Assembly (NCBI RefSeq): GCF_963675165.1
Contig: NC_087377.1
Coordinates: 1,699,501 to 1,763,500 of the forward strand
Direction: 5' to 3'
Source: Halichondria panicea
Taxonomy: Eukaryota > Porifera > Demospongiae > Suberitida > Halichondriidae
DNA length: 64,000 bases
Positions 35,165-47,261 of the stretch are shown here, piece after piece. The first letter of the stretch is position 1, and every line of letters starts with the position of its first letter. The notes under the pieces are model-generated. The model saw only the letters and a program-made list of their open reading frames with translations. It was not told the origin of the DNA and searched no databases. The translations under genes and the position numbers were made by a program.

Positions 35165-36329
35165 GTTAGTCCCTATAATTATAGTAGATCTATTCTAGTG
35201 GGTGGGGGGAAGCAGTTAATTGTCTCCACCCTCGACCTCACTTCCGCGATCACTTTAAATCAACTAACGTAAATGTTGATTATCTTTTTAACATTAGTAT
35301 AATTATGTATTAGAAAATGGAAATAGCGAAAAAATAATTGAAATAATTATCAAAAACGGTACCTTTATAATTATTATCACCGTGTTATCTTATTCTATTG
35401 TTTTGGAACTTCTCCAACTTGTACTTATTGTGTTTCATTTTGGCTAGTTGAGTTTACCATTGTTTATTCCATTCCTAAAAGGCATTAACAAAATTGAACA
35501 ATAGTTATGTACTGGGGACCCCATGATGGAAATGCTGTGCTTGCAAGAGATATGAAGGTACGTTGGGGTAGAATGGTAACTGCTTATATAGAAAACGGGA
35601 TTGCCGTTTCTCGTTTCATGCCTTTTTTACGTATTTAACCACCTTTGCAGCAAACCACAATGAAGCCCTGAAAACAATGGGAGAAGAGGAATTCAAGAGG
35701 GGCTCGGCACTGACTAGGTAGCCCTATAGTAAAATACTAGTATAACCTGTTTGGTTGTCTGGTTTGATGTCTGACAACTGCTCTACTGTTTGGTGGCTTC
35801 GCGTTGTGCTGAAGTTGTTTGACTGGTGAGTAGTTTGTTCATAGTGGAAAAGTATGCCATTCCTTGAAGAGAAACATGTGCAACTTTTGAGATCTAGCGG
35901 CCTTGTTGGAAAAGTGCGGCTTTCCACTGATATGTCTCAAGATGACTATAAATTATGGCCGCAGTGTCATCACATCCAAGGGTAGGTGGGTATGCAGAAG
36001 CAAAGGAAACACAACATTTTTTGTAAGACAGAGTCTTGATACCTAAATCAGACGCGGGAGCAGAGATATAGAGCAATCGCCTAAGGTACATAAATACTTC
36101 CTAAGATGAAGACTTACACTGACTGAACTACTTCTATATGCAGACGAGTGCACGAGTTGCACAGATATACAAGGAGTTGCTGTAATTTTCTTACACTTTG
36201 TGGTGTAGTTCAAAAAAGTTCGAAATATATATGGAAAAAGACGAAGTTACAGTAGAAATCTAAAAGTTGAACATTATAAATTATAAATGTCAGGCCATAA
36301 TTATTAGGATGCCAAGTTGTATTACCATC
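35165..36329. other. No gene recognised; two weak exon-like pieces
   Basis: A frame MYWGPHDGNAVLARDMK ends at a donor gtacgt at about 35559, and a later piece after ttgcag (35650) reads NHNEALKTMGEEEFKRGSAL before a stop. They resemble no family I know. The remainder is AT-rich and non-coding. Confidence 0.35.
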
Positions 36330-36423
36330 ACTAGGCACTTGTGAAAAGAAAATTAAAGAAACTGCATGCTATGCAGGTCATCAAGAGATTGTGACTTACT
36401 TGAGGAGGTTCGATGTAGCACTG
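36330..36423 (+). pseudogene. Ankyrin-like exon remnant
   Basis: Reads ETACYAGHQEIVTYLRRFDV before a donor gtaagt at 36424. ACYAGHQEIVTYL is an ankyrin helix pair, but the TPLH start is replaced and no partner exons are visible. Probably a fragment moved here by duplication. Confidence 0.45.
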
Positions 36424-36599
36424 GTAAGTGATGTCGTTATAATTATTTGTATATTAATAATTGGTATTGGTAGACATATAGCGAAAAAATGTTTAGAGAT
36501 AAATTGCAAATTTGCTATACCATAAATGTTATTATTATAATAATAAGATCAGGGAGAGCAAGGGTGATGCTGCCAAACTCGGATATTAATTTTGAAAAG

Positions 36600-37055
36600 G
36601 ATAGCTTCAGTATAGGTTTGCTTAGGCTAGTTAGTACAGCAGTGGATATCATGAGCCACCATTGAACTTGTAAACGTGTGTGTAGGTGAAGAACGTTTCC
36701 CGGGAAAAGGGCGTCTGCTGATACGACCTCGCAGAGAAGTTTCGGCAGATCCTGATTGAACTATGTCACCGTGAGAACATTGAGAACACTTACTTAGTGT
36801 CTATAGCACTTTGTGCCTTCGTATAATATTGTTTGTGTACATAATTGTGAATGTTTGTAAACAATCGCTAATTAGTTGGGGGTGGTCAGTTGCTAGGTAA
36901 CGATGATGATGTCATGGTACCCCCGGGGTCTGGGCTACCTGTAGGAAATAGTTACGAGTGATTTCAATGTATGGTTCATAAGATATGGATTTTTAAAGAA
37001 AAACATGTATTAATTCTGTATTATTTTGTTTTAATTAAAGCCGGGAAAGGGTTAA
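36600..37055. mobile_element. piggyBac-like non-autonomous element, truncated, reverse copy
   Basis: Inverse orientation relative to the copies at 39673 and 60532. The intact end aagccgggaaagggttaa is at 37038-37055; homology stops near 36600, so the other end is missing. It keeps the GEExx..REKGVC-like coding segment. Confidence 0.75.
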
Positions 37056-37371
37056 AAGAGACGCGTTCACAGGGTGGAAGAATTTATGCAGGCAAGTAAC
37101 TCAGAAACTGCAACTTACAGAGCTCTTGTGAAACTAATCCAGATTATAAAAAACAATTATTGTACTATAATTATATACATTCAATCGTATGCTCGAATTT
37201 CGATTGATATACGAACGAGTAAATATGACATTGCTAGTAAAGTGTTCAAACAGTGCCAAGAGAATGGTAACATAAATTAAGACGATCCTTTCCTTAAATT
37301 CCACTTGAGTGATGGCAATCTTCACTGATTCTCTCAACAACCAATCTTCTGATTCAAGTTAATAACAACTC

Positions 37372-37575
37372 CAAAAACTAGTAAATGCAGTTAAAATGAG
37401 AACAGCTTTATTATATATACAACGATAAGCACAAAAATGTTCCAGTTTAAAATGGTTGGCTCCAGCCATGGGTTGTAGTCAGGCACGATTTGAGATATAA
37501 AATGAGGACTGTAAAAGAAATCGTGGCAGTGGGAAGTGGCCTTCAAGAAGGGCTGAAAGCAGTGGGCAGCGGAAC
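37372..37575. repeat. Segmental repeat, copies at 39061 and 58993
   Basis: Runs from ccaaaaactagtaaatgcag through tggttggctccagccatg to gaagggctgaaagcagtggg. The same unit is at 58993-59240, where its last 40 bp are repeated again, and a shorter copy is at 39071-39150. Confidence 0.8.
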
Positions 37576-37623
37576 TCAAGAAGGTGGTTCTTGTGTCAGC
37601 CTATAGGCATGGTGATTGGTTTA

Positions 37624-37911
37624 GTAGTACACGTCTATTATCGTTACGTGCAGACATTGAATATGAGTAAACGAGCTGGAGAGTGCGACTATTAGCGACA
37701 TTCGATTATACGTGTCTAAATAATGCAAACATTCATTTACGTGGTATATTCGTTTTGTGAGATCTTCACCAAAAAGATGGTTGTTGCAGTGCTCCAGTGC
37801 TCAAAGCGCCGCCAACCCAACAGCAAACTATATTTATGCAGGCAACAGGAAGTGTCAGCGTAAGTATATAAGATATAAACATAAACTGTCACGTCTATAG
37901 CCAGGATTGTA
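37624..37911. repeat. Segmental duplication block A
   Basis: Matches 58388-58675 (cacgtctattatcgttacgt ... actgtcacgtctatagc) with scattered differences. It contains an exon-like piece with donor gtaagt after GTGTCAGC. In the second copy block A is followed at once by block B; here 0.8 kb with ARL3-like exons intervenes. Confidence 0.85.
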
Positions 37912-38018
37912 CTACATGTATGTACAAAATAATATACAAATGTACGGCTATAATTTTAGTCTATATAATTATAATTATTATGGTCAAACCTGCTAAACCC
38001 ACATCATTGACACCTCAG

Positions 38019-38704
38019 ATCTACTTGTGGATAGCACTGATTCTGGTAGACTAGAAGAATCACGAGTACAGTTGGATGAGCTTCTGGTGGAGGATAAACT
38101 CACTGGAGTACCCCTACTAGTGTTTGCAAATAAACAAGACCTAGGGATGGCTTTAAAAGCTGATGATGTAAGTGTACTATTCCGTTTATTCTAGCTGAGA
38201 GTAGACCTTATAGTTACATGACTGATGTACCTACAAGAATTGTGTGATCATCATTGCATGTAATTCATTCCCCACAGATCAGCAATGATATGAAGCTAAC
38301 TGAGCTGACTGACAGACGATGGCAGATACAACCATGCTCGGCCAAAACTGAAGAAGGGATTGCGGTGAGTAGGACACTTAGCCCTAGCTATCAGCGAGAA
38401 TATTAGAATATTGTACCATTGAGTCTGGTTTTGGGTACCATAGAGCTGTGCCTATTGGAATTATTATACGTACTAGGTAATTGTACATGCTTTGATGTTT
38501 ACTCACTGTAAAGGGTGGATGGTAAAAAGTGAGTAGTTGCTAATTTAAGTATAATACCAGACTTAGACCAACTGCAGTACTTACAGCATGCATTTGAGAG
38601 CAGTATACGTACATATACAATGTGCCATGAATAACTTTGATCTCAACATGCATGATGGGATAGACTGGGTACTCAAGAGTGTAAAGGCATCGTCTAAAAA
38701 CTAA
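38019..38704 (+). pseudogene. ARL3-like small GTPase fragment
   Basis: Exon 38019-38167 encodes LLVDSTDSGRLEESRVQLDE, LLVEDKLTG and the G4 box as VFANKQDLG; exon 38278-38364 encodes DRRWQIQPCSAKTEEGIA with the G5 box SAK; a final piece 38654-38704 reads DGIDWVLKSVKASSKN and a stop. The order matches the C-terminal half of ARL3/ARF-like proteins. The P-loop and switch exons are not in the window, and the last piece lacks an acceptor directly before it, so this is probably a fragment. Normal ARL3 acts in ciliary cargo release. Confidence 0.72.
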
Positions 38705-38747
38705 TCTGCTTCCAATCATAGGCATACCCACTGAACACTTGACTTAC

Positions 38748-39130
38748 ATGTACATCATAAGTTATGTAACCTCGATAAAAATCCATGAGTTTGAGTTCTC
38801 AACTGTGCTTCAGTGTTTGCCAATATCTACACTAACACGTTACAATGTACAGATCCTGCCTTCTACTAGCCGTACATAATTAAGATGCATGTCTGAATCT
38901 AGTCTCATGACACACAGCAGAAAGGTTGCGAAGAATAGCAAGAATCAAAATCACTTTGTAACTTATGTTTACTGAACTAATACATTGTGTCATTTCTGTA
39001 AGTATACTTTAATTCAGAATAACGGCCGCGATTTGTGGGCTGGGGACTTTAAGAATTCAATAATAATAACTCCAAAAACTAGTAAATGCAGTAAAAATGA
39101 GAACACAGCTTTATTATACGACAAGCACAA
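38748..39130. repeat. Segmental duplication block B
   Basis: Matches 58683-59060: catcataagttatgtaac, tgagtttgagttctcaactg, ttctactagccgtacataat, and on to the tttattata block. Same orientation as block A. Confidence 0.85.
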
Positions 39131-39672
39131 AAGTGTTCCAGTTTCAAATGTATAATAATCAAAACCAGAAATTTTTGCATTTGGTGACAAATGAATTTCA
39201 GCTGCAATCAGTCAGAGATGAGCAGAAGTCAAGATTAAACGTCAGGGTGAGAATTTATAGTAACCATGGCAATATGCCAATTCAAAAGGTGAGGGGCGCC
39301 AAAATTAAAAATAGCACCAATGTTTTTTTTTGCTTGATTTTTAGCCAGGTTGAGCCACAGTATCGCATGAGGTCAATAATACCACACAGCACGATTATCA
39401 AATTAAAAATCACCAATAATATAGATAAGAATTGCCTCTTTGCGAAATATTAGGCTCCCCAAATTTACCTGCTATAATTATGGTAGGCACTGTTTAGGAA
39501 GTTTCTACGTGATTTTGAAGTCTAAAGGGATATAGTTGTAGTATCACGAATGTCTGAATTATTTATTTATTTGCCTTTATACCATGAAAATACTTTTAGA
39601 ACCACCCCCGTTCAGAAAACTTCCAAGCAGCTACTACGAACTCCCCCGGTAAGTTTTAGTTTGTTGGATTGT

Positions 39673-40579
39673 TTAACCCTTTCCCGGCTTTAATTAAAAA
39701 AACAAAATACAGAATAAATACATATTTTTCTTTAAAAATAAATATCTCATGAACAATGCATTGAAATCACTTGCAACTATTTCCTACAGGTAGCCCAGAT
39801 CCTGGGGGTACCATGACATCATCATCGTTACCTAGCAACTGACCACCCCCCACTAATTAACGATTTTTTACACATTTTACAATTATGAACATAAAGAATA
39901 TTGTATGAAGGCATGAAGTAACTAAAAACACTAAGTAAGTGTTCTCAATGTTCTTACGGTGACATGGTTCAATCAGGATCAGCAGAAACTTCTCTGCGAG
40001 GTCGTATCGGCAGACGCTCTTTTCCCGGGAAATGTTTTCTTCACCTACACACAGGTTTACAAGTTCAATGGTGGCTCATGATGTCCACTTGTGTACTAAC
40101 TAGACTAAGCATACCATACTGAAGCTATACAGACTACATATGATACTCCATAGTTACTTACAAGGTCCAGGACTTTGGTTCATGCTCAGGAGCTTCTTCC
40201 TCTGGCTCTTTAGGCTCTATGTTTATAGCTTGACCTCTGAAAAGTAGTTTCCTCTCTTAGTATGATCCCAGTCACTGTCCTCTTACTCAACAAGGCCATA
40301 AGCATAGTTATTCTCACTGTCTAGCTGCCCTAGAACCTCGCTGAGGTTGTACTACGAAGATCTTGTAGCCATTATCAAACGGTCACTTTTCTTTCGACAG
40401 TACTGCACAAAGTGTACCTCGAGGCAAGATATTAAAGATACCACGTGAAAGAGCAGCCCAATGCGCATGTGCTGGTACCTACAGTGTGTGCATAGCTCCA
40501 ACACAGTGCCCACAACGATTTTTTGAAAATTATCACTACCGCTGCCGTCATATGACGGCTAAAGCCGGGAAAGGGTTAA
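39673..40579. mobile_element. piggyBac-like non-autonomous element, 907 bp
   Basis: TTAA at both ends and terminal inverted repeats ccctttcccggctttaat / taaagccgggaaaggg. A close copy lies at 60532-61430, a reversed truncated copy at 36600-37055 and a 90-bp fragment at 59844. TTAA targets and CCCT-type ends are the known habit of piggyBac elements. No complete transposase is present. Confidence 0.85.
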
Positions 40580-42639
40580 AGGGGTCATGAGGGAAGTCGA
40601 CCACAGCACTTGTCCTCCTACTGTTGCCATAAGAATGAACTGGACAATTGCTAATTAACCACACAATAGCATTGGCTTTATTGGATCTAGCATTTCCTCC
40701 ATTGTTGTCCTTACAACATGGGGTTACGTTAACACACCAATGTCACTCAGTATCCTATCTGATTTAAGACATGCAATAGTGCAAGGCGTAGCAATTTTAG
40801 ACAAGTATAGGAGGGCTCAGAGGTTGGCAAGGTGCAACTCTTATTAATGTAGGCTACCACCACGTGTGGAAATCTTTCAAAAACCGATCATCTTCAACTA
40901 TAGCTCTGGTCTTCAACGTTTTCCATTTTGATGGAAAGATTATATACTAACATGCAGGAGGGGGATTCCAGCTCTCGAACCCCCTATAGGCATTATACAG
41001 AGGATACTTTACTATCTGCAAATTCTTAATTTCAAAAGCTATATAAATGGCATCAGGCTTTCATTCTGAGAATCCATATGAAAAATGCTCCCTAAAGGGG
41101 GACCCTCTCCAAACTTCCTTTATATTCAATTTACCTTCTCCCAAACAATAAAACAGATAGAACCCTGACAGTCATACACTTTGCCCATAACACTTGTTCT
41201 GAGTGTGTACCCCATCAAAATCAATCATATAATTACATTGAAACATCAAGAGCGTTTCTTCTCTATGGAATATTCTAACAATGATGAACAAACTTAGATA
41301 CCTTGCAGTGGGACATTACTTTGCATGCACTAATGGACAGTGAATGGGCAAAGTGTAATATCTGTATTTATTTCACCTGATACGTACAGAGCTTAGTCGA
41401 AGGAAGAGAGACAGTCACACTACTTTCATTTCTGTCACGATCTTGATAGCATAGAAACGGGAAACGAACTTGCAAGCAACAGACCATTATTATTTCATCA
41501 GTCTGCAGATGTGCATGAATATTCAAAGTGATAAGTGTTCAATGCTGTCACAAAGCACTACACATGCAGACACTAATTATGCACACTGTACTCTCTCCAC
41601 AAAACCACAAGTGACTGTGCTAAACCACAAACATAAGACAATACCTACTTCTCACAACTGAGGGTTGTCTCAGAGTCCAGGGGAGTGCCCAGGTGGTGAC
41701 CAACAGACAATAACAACAAGACATGCAGGTGTTATCCAAAACTTCATTGAACTCCCATCATACTGTAGAGACTCTTGTTTACAAATTTCAATGGCATTGG
41801 AGTGACTACCCCTTGGGAAACAACCTAGCTCCAGTACACTCTTGCAGAGTTAAGACCTGCATGGGAGAAAAAAGAATATAATTAATTATATATTGTCACT
41901 TGTATTACAACAATTATGCTTCATGCATGAAATTATGCTAAATAACTGTAGCTACAATCATAAGACTATAATTTTATACGGAATAATATTCCTCACTTGT
42001 CTAACGTGTGCTTGCTTCCAACACTGCACCGTTCAGTCCATAAAAATTATAATGATATAGAGCTTGTATTGCACCTCCACATACGCATGCAGTAGTCAGT
42101 CTCGCTGTGTTGTCACTAAGAGTTGAAATGTGAAAGACATCTGCAAAACAACAGTGATCGTTAGCATGCAGTTTTATAGAACATACTGAATAATGTTCCT
42201 TCACTTGTATTTGACTCACTTGTTTATTTGAGTGCTTCTGTTAGTAATCTAGTGCTGTGTATCTGCTGGCACATTCAGCAGTCGGTCACATCAATCTCGC
42301 TGGTTTGTGTTGTCAATTAAGAGTTGAGACATCTGCAAAACAGCAATAATTGTTAATAGGTTGCAGACTGAAATGTTGCAGAATGCAGAATGTCGAACAG
42401 CAACAACTCACGCTTGCTAGTTACATACATAAAATAATTATTAGCACAAAAGTTACTATGATTATACCCACTATAGGTACACAACAATCCACTTACCAGT
42501 CGCTTAGGCTGGAAGGACAAGCCACCATGTTGGAGTTTCTCCACAGAGTTGAATTTCAACCACGAGGTTTAGTCACAATCAATCGCATGTGCAGAAATAG
42601 TGAGCCCCACCCCCTTCTTCTGTTTTGAGACATCGGCTA
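40580..42639. other. No gene recognised; part of segmental duplication
   Basis: 41400-41660 is homologous to 63360-63780 (gatcttgatagcatagaaac; ccacaaacataagacaatac). An inverted pair acactttgccca / tgggcaaagtgt at 41173 and 41344 marks a small MITE also present at 62823-62899. A repeated phrase (gtctcgctg, acatctgcaaaacagca) occurs at 42100 and 42290. Confidence 0.55.
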
Positions 42640-43235
42640 CAGACCTTTGCAGAGTTCTTGCAACTCGATGTCTAAAGCGGAAGTTACTGGCACGTGATAT
42701 TCTTGTACATTAAAGCCACACAACATCACGTGAGCCCAACATTGCTGAGTAAGACAAGTTTTTTACATTGAGTTCTCAAGATGTATCACTAAAATAATTA
42801 CTTGTTACTAGTTATTCAGAGAAGTATGAAATAGGAGTGTAGCTTCCCAGTATTATATAAAGTGGCTTGCCCCAGCCTGCCCGCTCATTTTGTGTTGCTG
42901 CAAGCTGTTGAGAGTCTAGTCATAGACAGTTAAATCTCTCTTAGGCTTGGAGCTAAGCCTTAGCTCCAGCTGTTCTGCGACACAGGCTGTGTGACTAATA
43001 GTAACTCACAAAACGATTGAAATACTCATGATAGCTTCAGCTAGCTAGCTGTGCAAAGGCATTCAAAGCCTTCTCCTATATAGGTCAAATTTTTCCCAGT
43101 TTAACAAAGTTAAATAGGCTCTATTGGAGAAAAATTGGTTAGGAATGAGCCAGAATTCAATCTTGTTACGTAATGGTTCACGTGACAGGCACTTCCGCTC
43201 TAGACATCAAGTTGCAAGAACTCTGCAAAGGTCTG
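42640..43235. mobile_element. Inverted-repeat element, about 600 bp
   Basis: The left arm cagacctttgcagagttctt (continuing about 58 bp) is mirrored at 43178-43235. Arm identity is high but not perfect. No target duplication was found. It ends only a few bases before the 43247 foldback element and the PRIM2 exon. Confidence 0.75.
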
Positions 43236-43246
43236 TAGTTTCAGGC

Positions 43247-43340
43247 TAGCCTCGGTCCCAGGCCGATTTTTCTTTAATAGAAAGAAGTTGTAGGCGACCT
43301 AGCGTTCAATTGGAGACGGATCGGCCTGGGGTCGAGGCTA
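43247..43340. mobile_element. 94-bp foldback element inserted at a splice acceptor
   Basis: Ends TAGCCTCGGTCCCAGGCCGA and tcggcctggggtcgaggcta. A perfect 9-bp duplication GTTTCAGGC lies at 43238-43246 and 43341-43349. The duplicated sequence contains the acceptor TTTCAG of the next exon, so the insertion doubled the splice site and left one copy adjacent to the exon. Confidence 0.85.
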
Positions 43341-43347
43341 GTTTCAG

Positions 43348-44684
43348 GCTATGAGATTTAGAGAATTGTTAGGGTTTTCCGAGCGAGCAGAGTTCTTTAA
43401 CAGCTACAAAGATGACTTCAACTTTGATGTTGTCAGCAGGGAAGACAGTGAGGTGAGTCTATAACTATTAATTTTTAGGCAAATATAAATAAATGCTCAA
43501 ATTCTTTGTCCAGCTGAAGGATGAAGAACTGAATTTCTATCGAGATAGTCCTGACAGCTTCTACATTGTACCATTTGCTGACGCCCTGGACTTGGTTCAG
43601 AGCAGACAAGTGGTCATCAAGAGTGTAAGCTTCCATTCTGCAAGCACTGTGTGTCTGTGTGTAACCTACCGTTCCCTCAGGGCGCTGTGTACATACCCGT
43701 CAACAATGAGGAAATGATTGCTCGTTTGGTGTGCAACAAGTTCAGACAGAAGCTTTCTGAGGAACTAGTGGTAAGTAAAACACACCCCTCTCTGTACCCA
43801 TCATCTACTTCATTTCTTCTTCCCCTGCAGAAGACCCGCAACCACCTACCAGTGGTGGATGATGATGATAAGAGGATTGCCCCCATGCTCAAGACCATCA
43901 AACATTGCTACCTTGGTGAGGCACTTCGGTCGTCTACAGTACGGACTGTTCCTCAAGAGCATTGGACTCACACTGGACCAAGCTATGGCCTTCTGGAGAG
44001 CAGAGTTTGTCAAGAAAATGGAACCAGAGAAGGTGTACACTATTATAGGCACATGTTGTACATTTGATTTGGTGTTGATTTCCCACAGTTTGAGAAGCAG
44101 TATGCATACAATGTGAGACACAGCTATGGTACAGAGGGCAAGAGGGCCAACTACACTCCCTATACAGTTGCCTCAAAATCATTCTCTCCAACAATCCAGG
44201 CCAAGGAGACCATCACGGTGAGCTCACCTACAATACTCTTGTACTCTCTCATACTTGTCTGTATATAATTATAGGGTGTCCTTTTCGTCACTGGGATGAT
44301 AGTCACATTCGACAGATACTCACCACTCATGGAGTTTCACATAAAGGAGTCACTAACATCACCGCCTATCTGAAGGATGACCACTACCAACTAGCCTGTC
44401 AGAAATACTATGAGATCACTCATGCTGTGAGTTAATAAATCCTTCTGCTGTTTTTATTTGTTTATAATACTGGTTTGTCATTTCAGATTGAAGCTGCCCC
44501 TTTCAGTTTGGAGCACCCCTCTCAGTATTTCCGGGAGAGCCGAATGCAGCGTGGGGACACTGGTGGTAAACAAGAGACAAGACTGCCAACTGTAAAGACT
44601 GAAGTGAAAGCAGAGGATGATTTTTGTGGAGATATATCAATTCAAGACATGCAGAACTTTGAAGAAGAAATGGACCAATTCTAG
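43348..44684 (+). pseudogene. PRIM2: DNA primase large subunit, incomplete locus
   Basis: Exons: 43348-43452, 43514-43624, 43681-43770, 43831-43915, about 43919-44032, 44089-44217, 44275-44426, 44487-44684 (stop). Recognisable motifs: [78 protein letters not shown]2 is the Fe-S subunit of primase-Pol alpha. Three defects: the N-terminal 150-odd residues are not found; about 50 residues with the first Fe-S cysteine are missing, since the donor at 43916 runs directly into the next exon; and two extra bases at 44164-44168 put the second cysteine (CLKIILSN) out of frame. Cysteines of GCPFRH and ACQKYY remain. Either a pseudogene or an assembly deletion. Confidence 0.8.
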
Positions 44685-44944
44685 CTATATTCTACCACCA
44701 GTTATATCCTACCACCTGTATGTATACCACATGCTCTCTAGTAGTAAACACTCTTTGATCCGCTGTGTATACGTTTTTGTGTTGCGTGTGCCACTTGCAC
44801 TTGTCATTAGCGAAAGATCAGTTCTCTGAGTCACTATACTATAATGACAAGCAGAGCAGATCCTATAATTATATAATCTACTGAGCCAATTCAGTCAGTG
44901 ATAACGTTTAAAAAAAAAAAAGCGGTCTGGCCAGAAACTGCTTA

Positions 44945-45122
44945 GGGGGTAAAGTACTACTTTTTAGGGTAGCATAAGTACTACTTTTTAAGGTAGCATA
45001 AGTACTGCTTTTGAGGGCAGCATAAGCACTACTTTTTAAGGTAGCATAAGTGCTGCTTTTGAGGGCAGCATAAGTACTACTTTTAAGGTAGCATAAGTAC
45101 TGCTTTCGAGGGCAGCATAAAG
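44945..45122. repeat. Tandem repeat, about 25-bp unit, seven copies
   Basis: Alternating units taagtactactttttaaggtagca and taagtactgcttttgagggcagca. The minus-strand open frame (LKSSTYAA period) is a by-product. Confidence 0.9.
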
Positions 45123-45586
45123 TACACCACACCGAGCAGTGCATACTGTGAGTTACAGAACTCCCGATAAAGTAGCGCTCTGATGGCAGATGCCAGTTTC
45201 CCGACACCCAACCACCAGCTCCGGAGCCCCATGAATAACCCAAGCGCTACTTTGGGTCACCGGAAGTGGTTTGTATAAAGTGGGCAGTGAATCTGATTCT
45301 GTGTCTCATAAATTAGCCGCCCTTTCTAAGTCTCCTAGCTGATTATTCACCAGAAGCTAATTAATTATGGGTAATTAATTGTTATAATTATACTTGACCT
45401 AGCCTAATTATATTATCCCTTCACGACTCACGAGTGGACATCTTGCAACACCATGGCAACCAGATAGAAAATAGAGGGAGAAAGATGAAAAACGTAGTCA
45501 TCACCAGAACATAAAGTAAAAGTGCTCACATTAACTGTTATTTGTTTGCATTCTATGTTAGATAGTCGTATAATGGCTAAATGCAG

Positions 45587-46512
45587 CTAGTGATAGCCAA
45601 TCAATTCAGGGTTCGTCCTTCTCTTGTGGGTGTGGTCTGTCAATCCAATCACCAATGGGCAACGGTCGCTCCCAAACACCTCCTTACGAATCACCACATC
45701 AGTTACATGAAGGAGGAGCCGCTCAGACACCACGAAATAATCCAGCCTCCTGAAGAAAAAGAAATGTGATCATATTAACAGTAATGTACTTAATGGCCAC
45801 TCTTAACCATCTACGATATAAAAAGCCCACCTCCTACATACCTTTATCGGACAGCAAAAAATAATTATTTTGGAAATTGTCCGGGTATAATTGGAACAGA
45901 TTTTTATAGAGCATGTGAAGTGTCCGGAATAATTAGAACAAGCAAGCAGCTGCATGCGAGCTAGCTAAGTTTAATAGAATGCTGTGCGATTGAATAGTTG
46001 CACTAGCTATCTAAAACTAGCTATCTAACTGCAGCACTCTAAGTCTTACTTGCCGTCTGTGAATGTAACTCAACTTTTCAAAGTATTGTCCGGATTTTTA
46101 GAACAAATGTAATATTAAAGCACTGGAGTGTCCGTTGTATTAAAACAACGAAAATTGCCCAAAAGAGAGTCCGGGGTAATTAGAAGTGTCCTATAAATTA
46201 GAAGATATACGGTAATTATAATGGACAAACCCAAATGTTTTGTGTTATAAAATGGTTCCGCTGTAACTATACAGCTTTGCTCACACACACACTGAAATTG
46301 AAATTACACTCTATTTCTAGAGTAATGCGGGAGCACTCACCAGCCAGTGTTCTTGGCTCTGGCGTTGAACTGGTAAGTGTACGCTCCAGCGAGGTCGGGA
46401 TACAGGTGACGGAAGGTGTCCACGAAACTCTCCTCCAGTAGCTCTGTGAAGTCCTGTCTCTCCTCGGGCGTGAAACCAGCTGTCTTTGTGTTTGTCTTGG
46501 GGTTCTTCAAAT
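45587..46512 (-). CDS. APEX1: AP endonuclease 1, last two exons, catalytic His replaced
   Basis: Exons 46512-46341 ([47 protein letters not shown]) and 45749-45587 ([33 protein letters not shown]). Trp is split across the intron, and RLDYF keeps the Asp of the active site. The invariant terminal motif GSDHCP is GSDRCP here (CGT at about 45668-45670), i.e. the catalytic His (human His309) is Arg. The C-terminus runs 15-20 residues past the usual end. Upstream exons (LQETK, GDLN) were not found; the region beyond 46.5 kb is occupied by the Cys-RRM array. Base-excision repair nuclease if functional, but likely inactive or a pseudogene. Confidence 0.85.
45838..46214. mobile_element. TATACGGTA-type MITE, left end deleted
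   Basis: Homologous along its length to 62901-63299 (tatcggacag, attgtccgggtataattgga, tgtccggaataattagaaca, gaagatatacggta). The left terminus lacks about 13 bp of the inverted repeat. Confidence 0.85.
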
Positions 46513-46894
46513 CTACGAGTAGATACATACAAAATATACATGCATGCATGTACACAAAGTCAACGCAAACTCTGAAGGTATACCTATATCTCTTATGCAG
46601 TGCCAGTGTGCGTACCTCCTAGCATACAGTGCCAGTGTGCGTATGTACTGACACTAAAGTTCAGAGACAGAGCAAGCTAGGACTACGTACGTACAGGGTA
46701 TAGAGGAAAGACACAACAAACTCTATGGTTACATATAGTATAATACTGGAGTGTTTTAAAAAAGGTGGCTTTAATTACTCGTTAGGGCCTGTGTGCCGGG
46801 TTAATCACAATCTATATATACATGTATATGCAACGGAGAAGTATAGCACAAGTTAATCGACTGAACTACTACTATACCCTTAATAATGACTCAC

Positions 46895-46971
46895 GCTTTC
46901 CCCGAAACAAGGGAGGATTAGGAGGGCCTCCTTAACCTCTCCTATATAGTCACGCCTGGATAAAGGCCGCC
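46895..46971 (-). pseudogene. RRM first-half exon, decayed copy
   Basis: After the acceptor ccctcacag the segment keeps an ILGGLYPG-like RNP2 strand and GEVKEALL in shifting frames, and ends with a tttcgggg...gtgagt that corresponds to the FGGTS donor of its relatives. Clearly homologous to 49930-49839 but not translatable. Confidence 0.5.
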
Positions 46972-47261
46972 CAAAATTAATGCATTTTTTGGGATCTGTG
47001 AGGGAGTGATAGGAACCAGTTATAAAACTCAAGTTGAGATATATACTCAGCTCATAATTATTGTTATAGTTAATGTATAATTATATGCACAATTCCCCAA
47101 ATTAATGGAGCCTCGGTTGTCAATTCCTTCGATCCTATTGACCTGACCACAAAACACTTGCAACACACATTGCATGACTAACAAACATTAATTTGAATGT
47201 AACTAACATAATACGGAACACTACATGCATTCACATTAATATATATACATGGCCCTCACGG

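Noticed and set aside
39097-39453. 118-codon + frame starting MRTQLYYTTS
   Set aside because: It starts inside a segmental repeat that is non-coding in the other copies; composition is AT-driven.
44908-45243. Minus-strand frame with a LKSSTYAA period
   Set aside because: By-product of the 25-bp tandem repeat.
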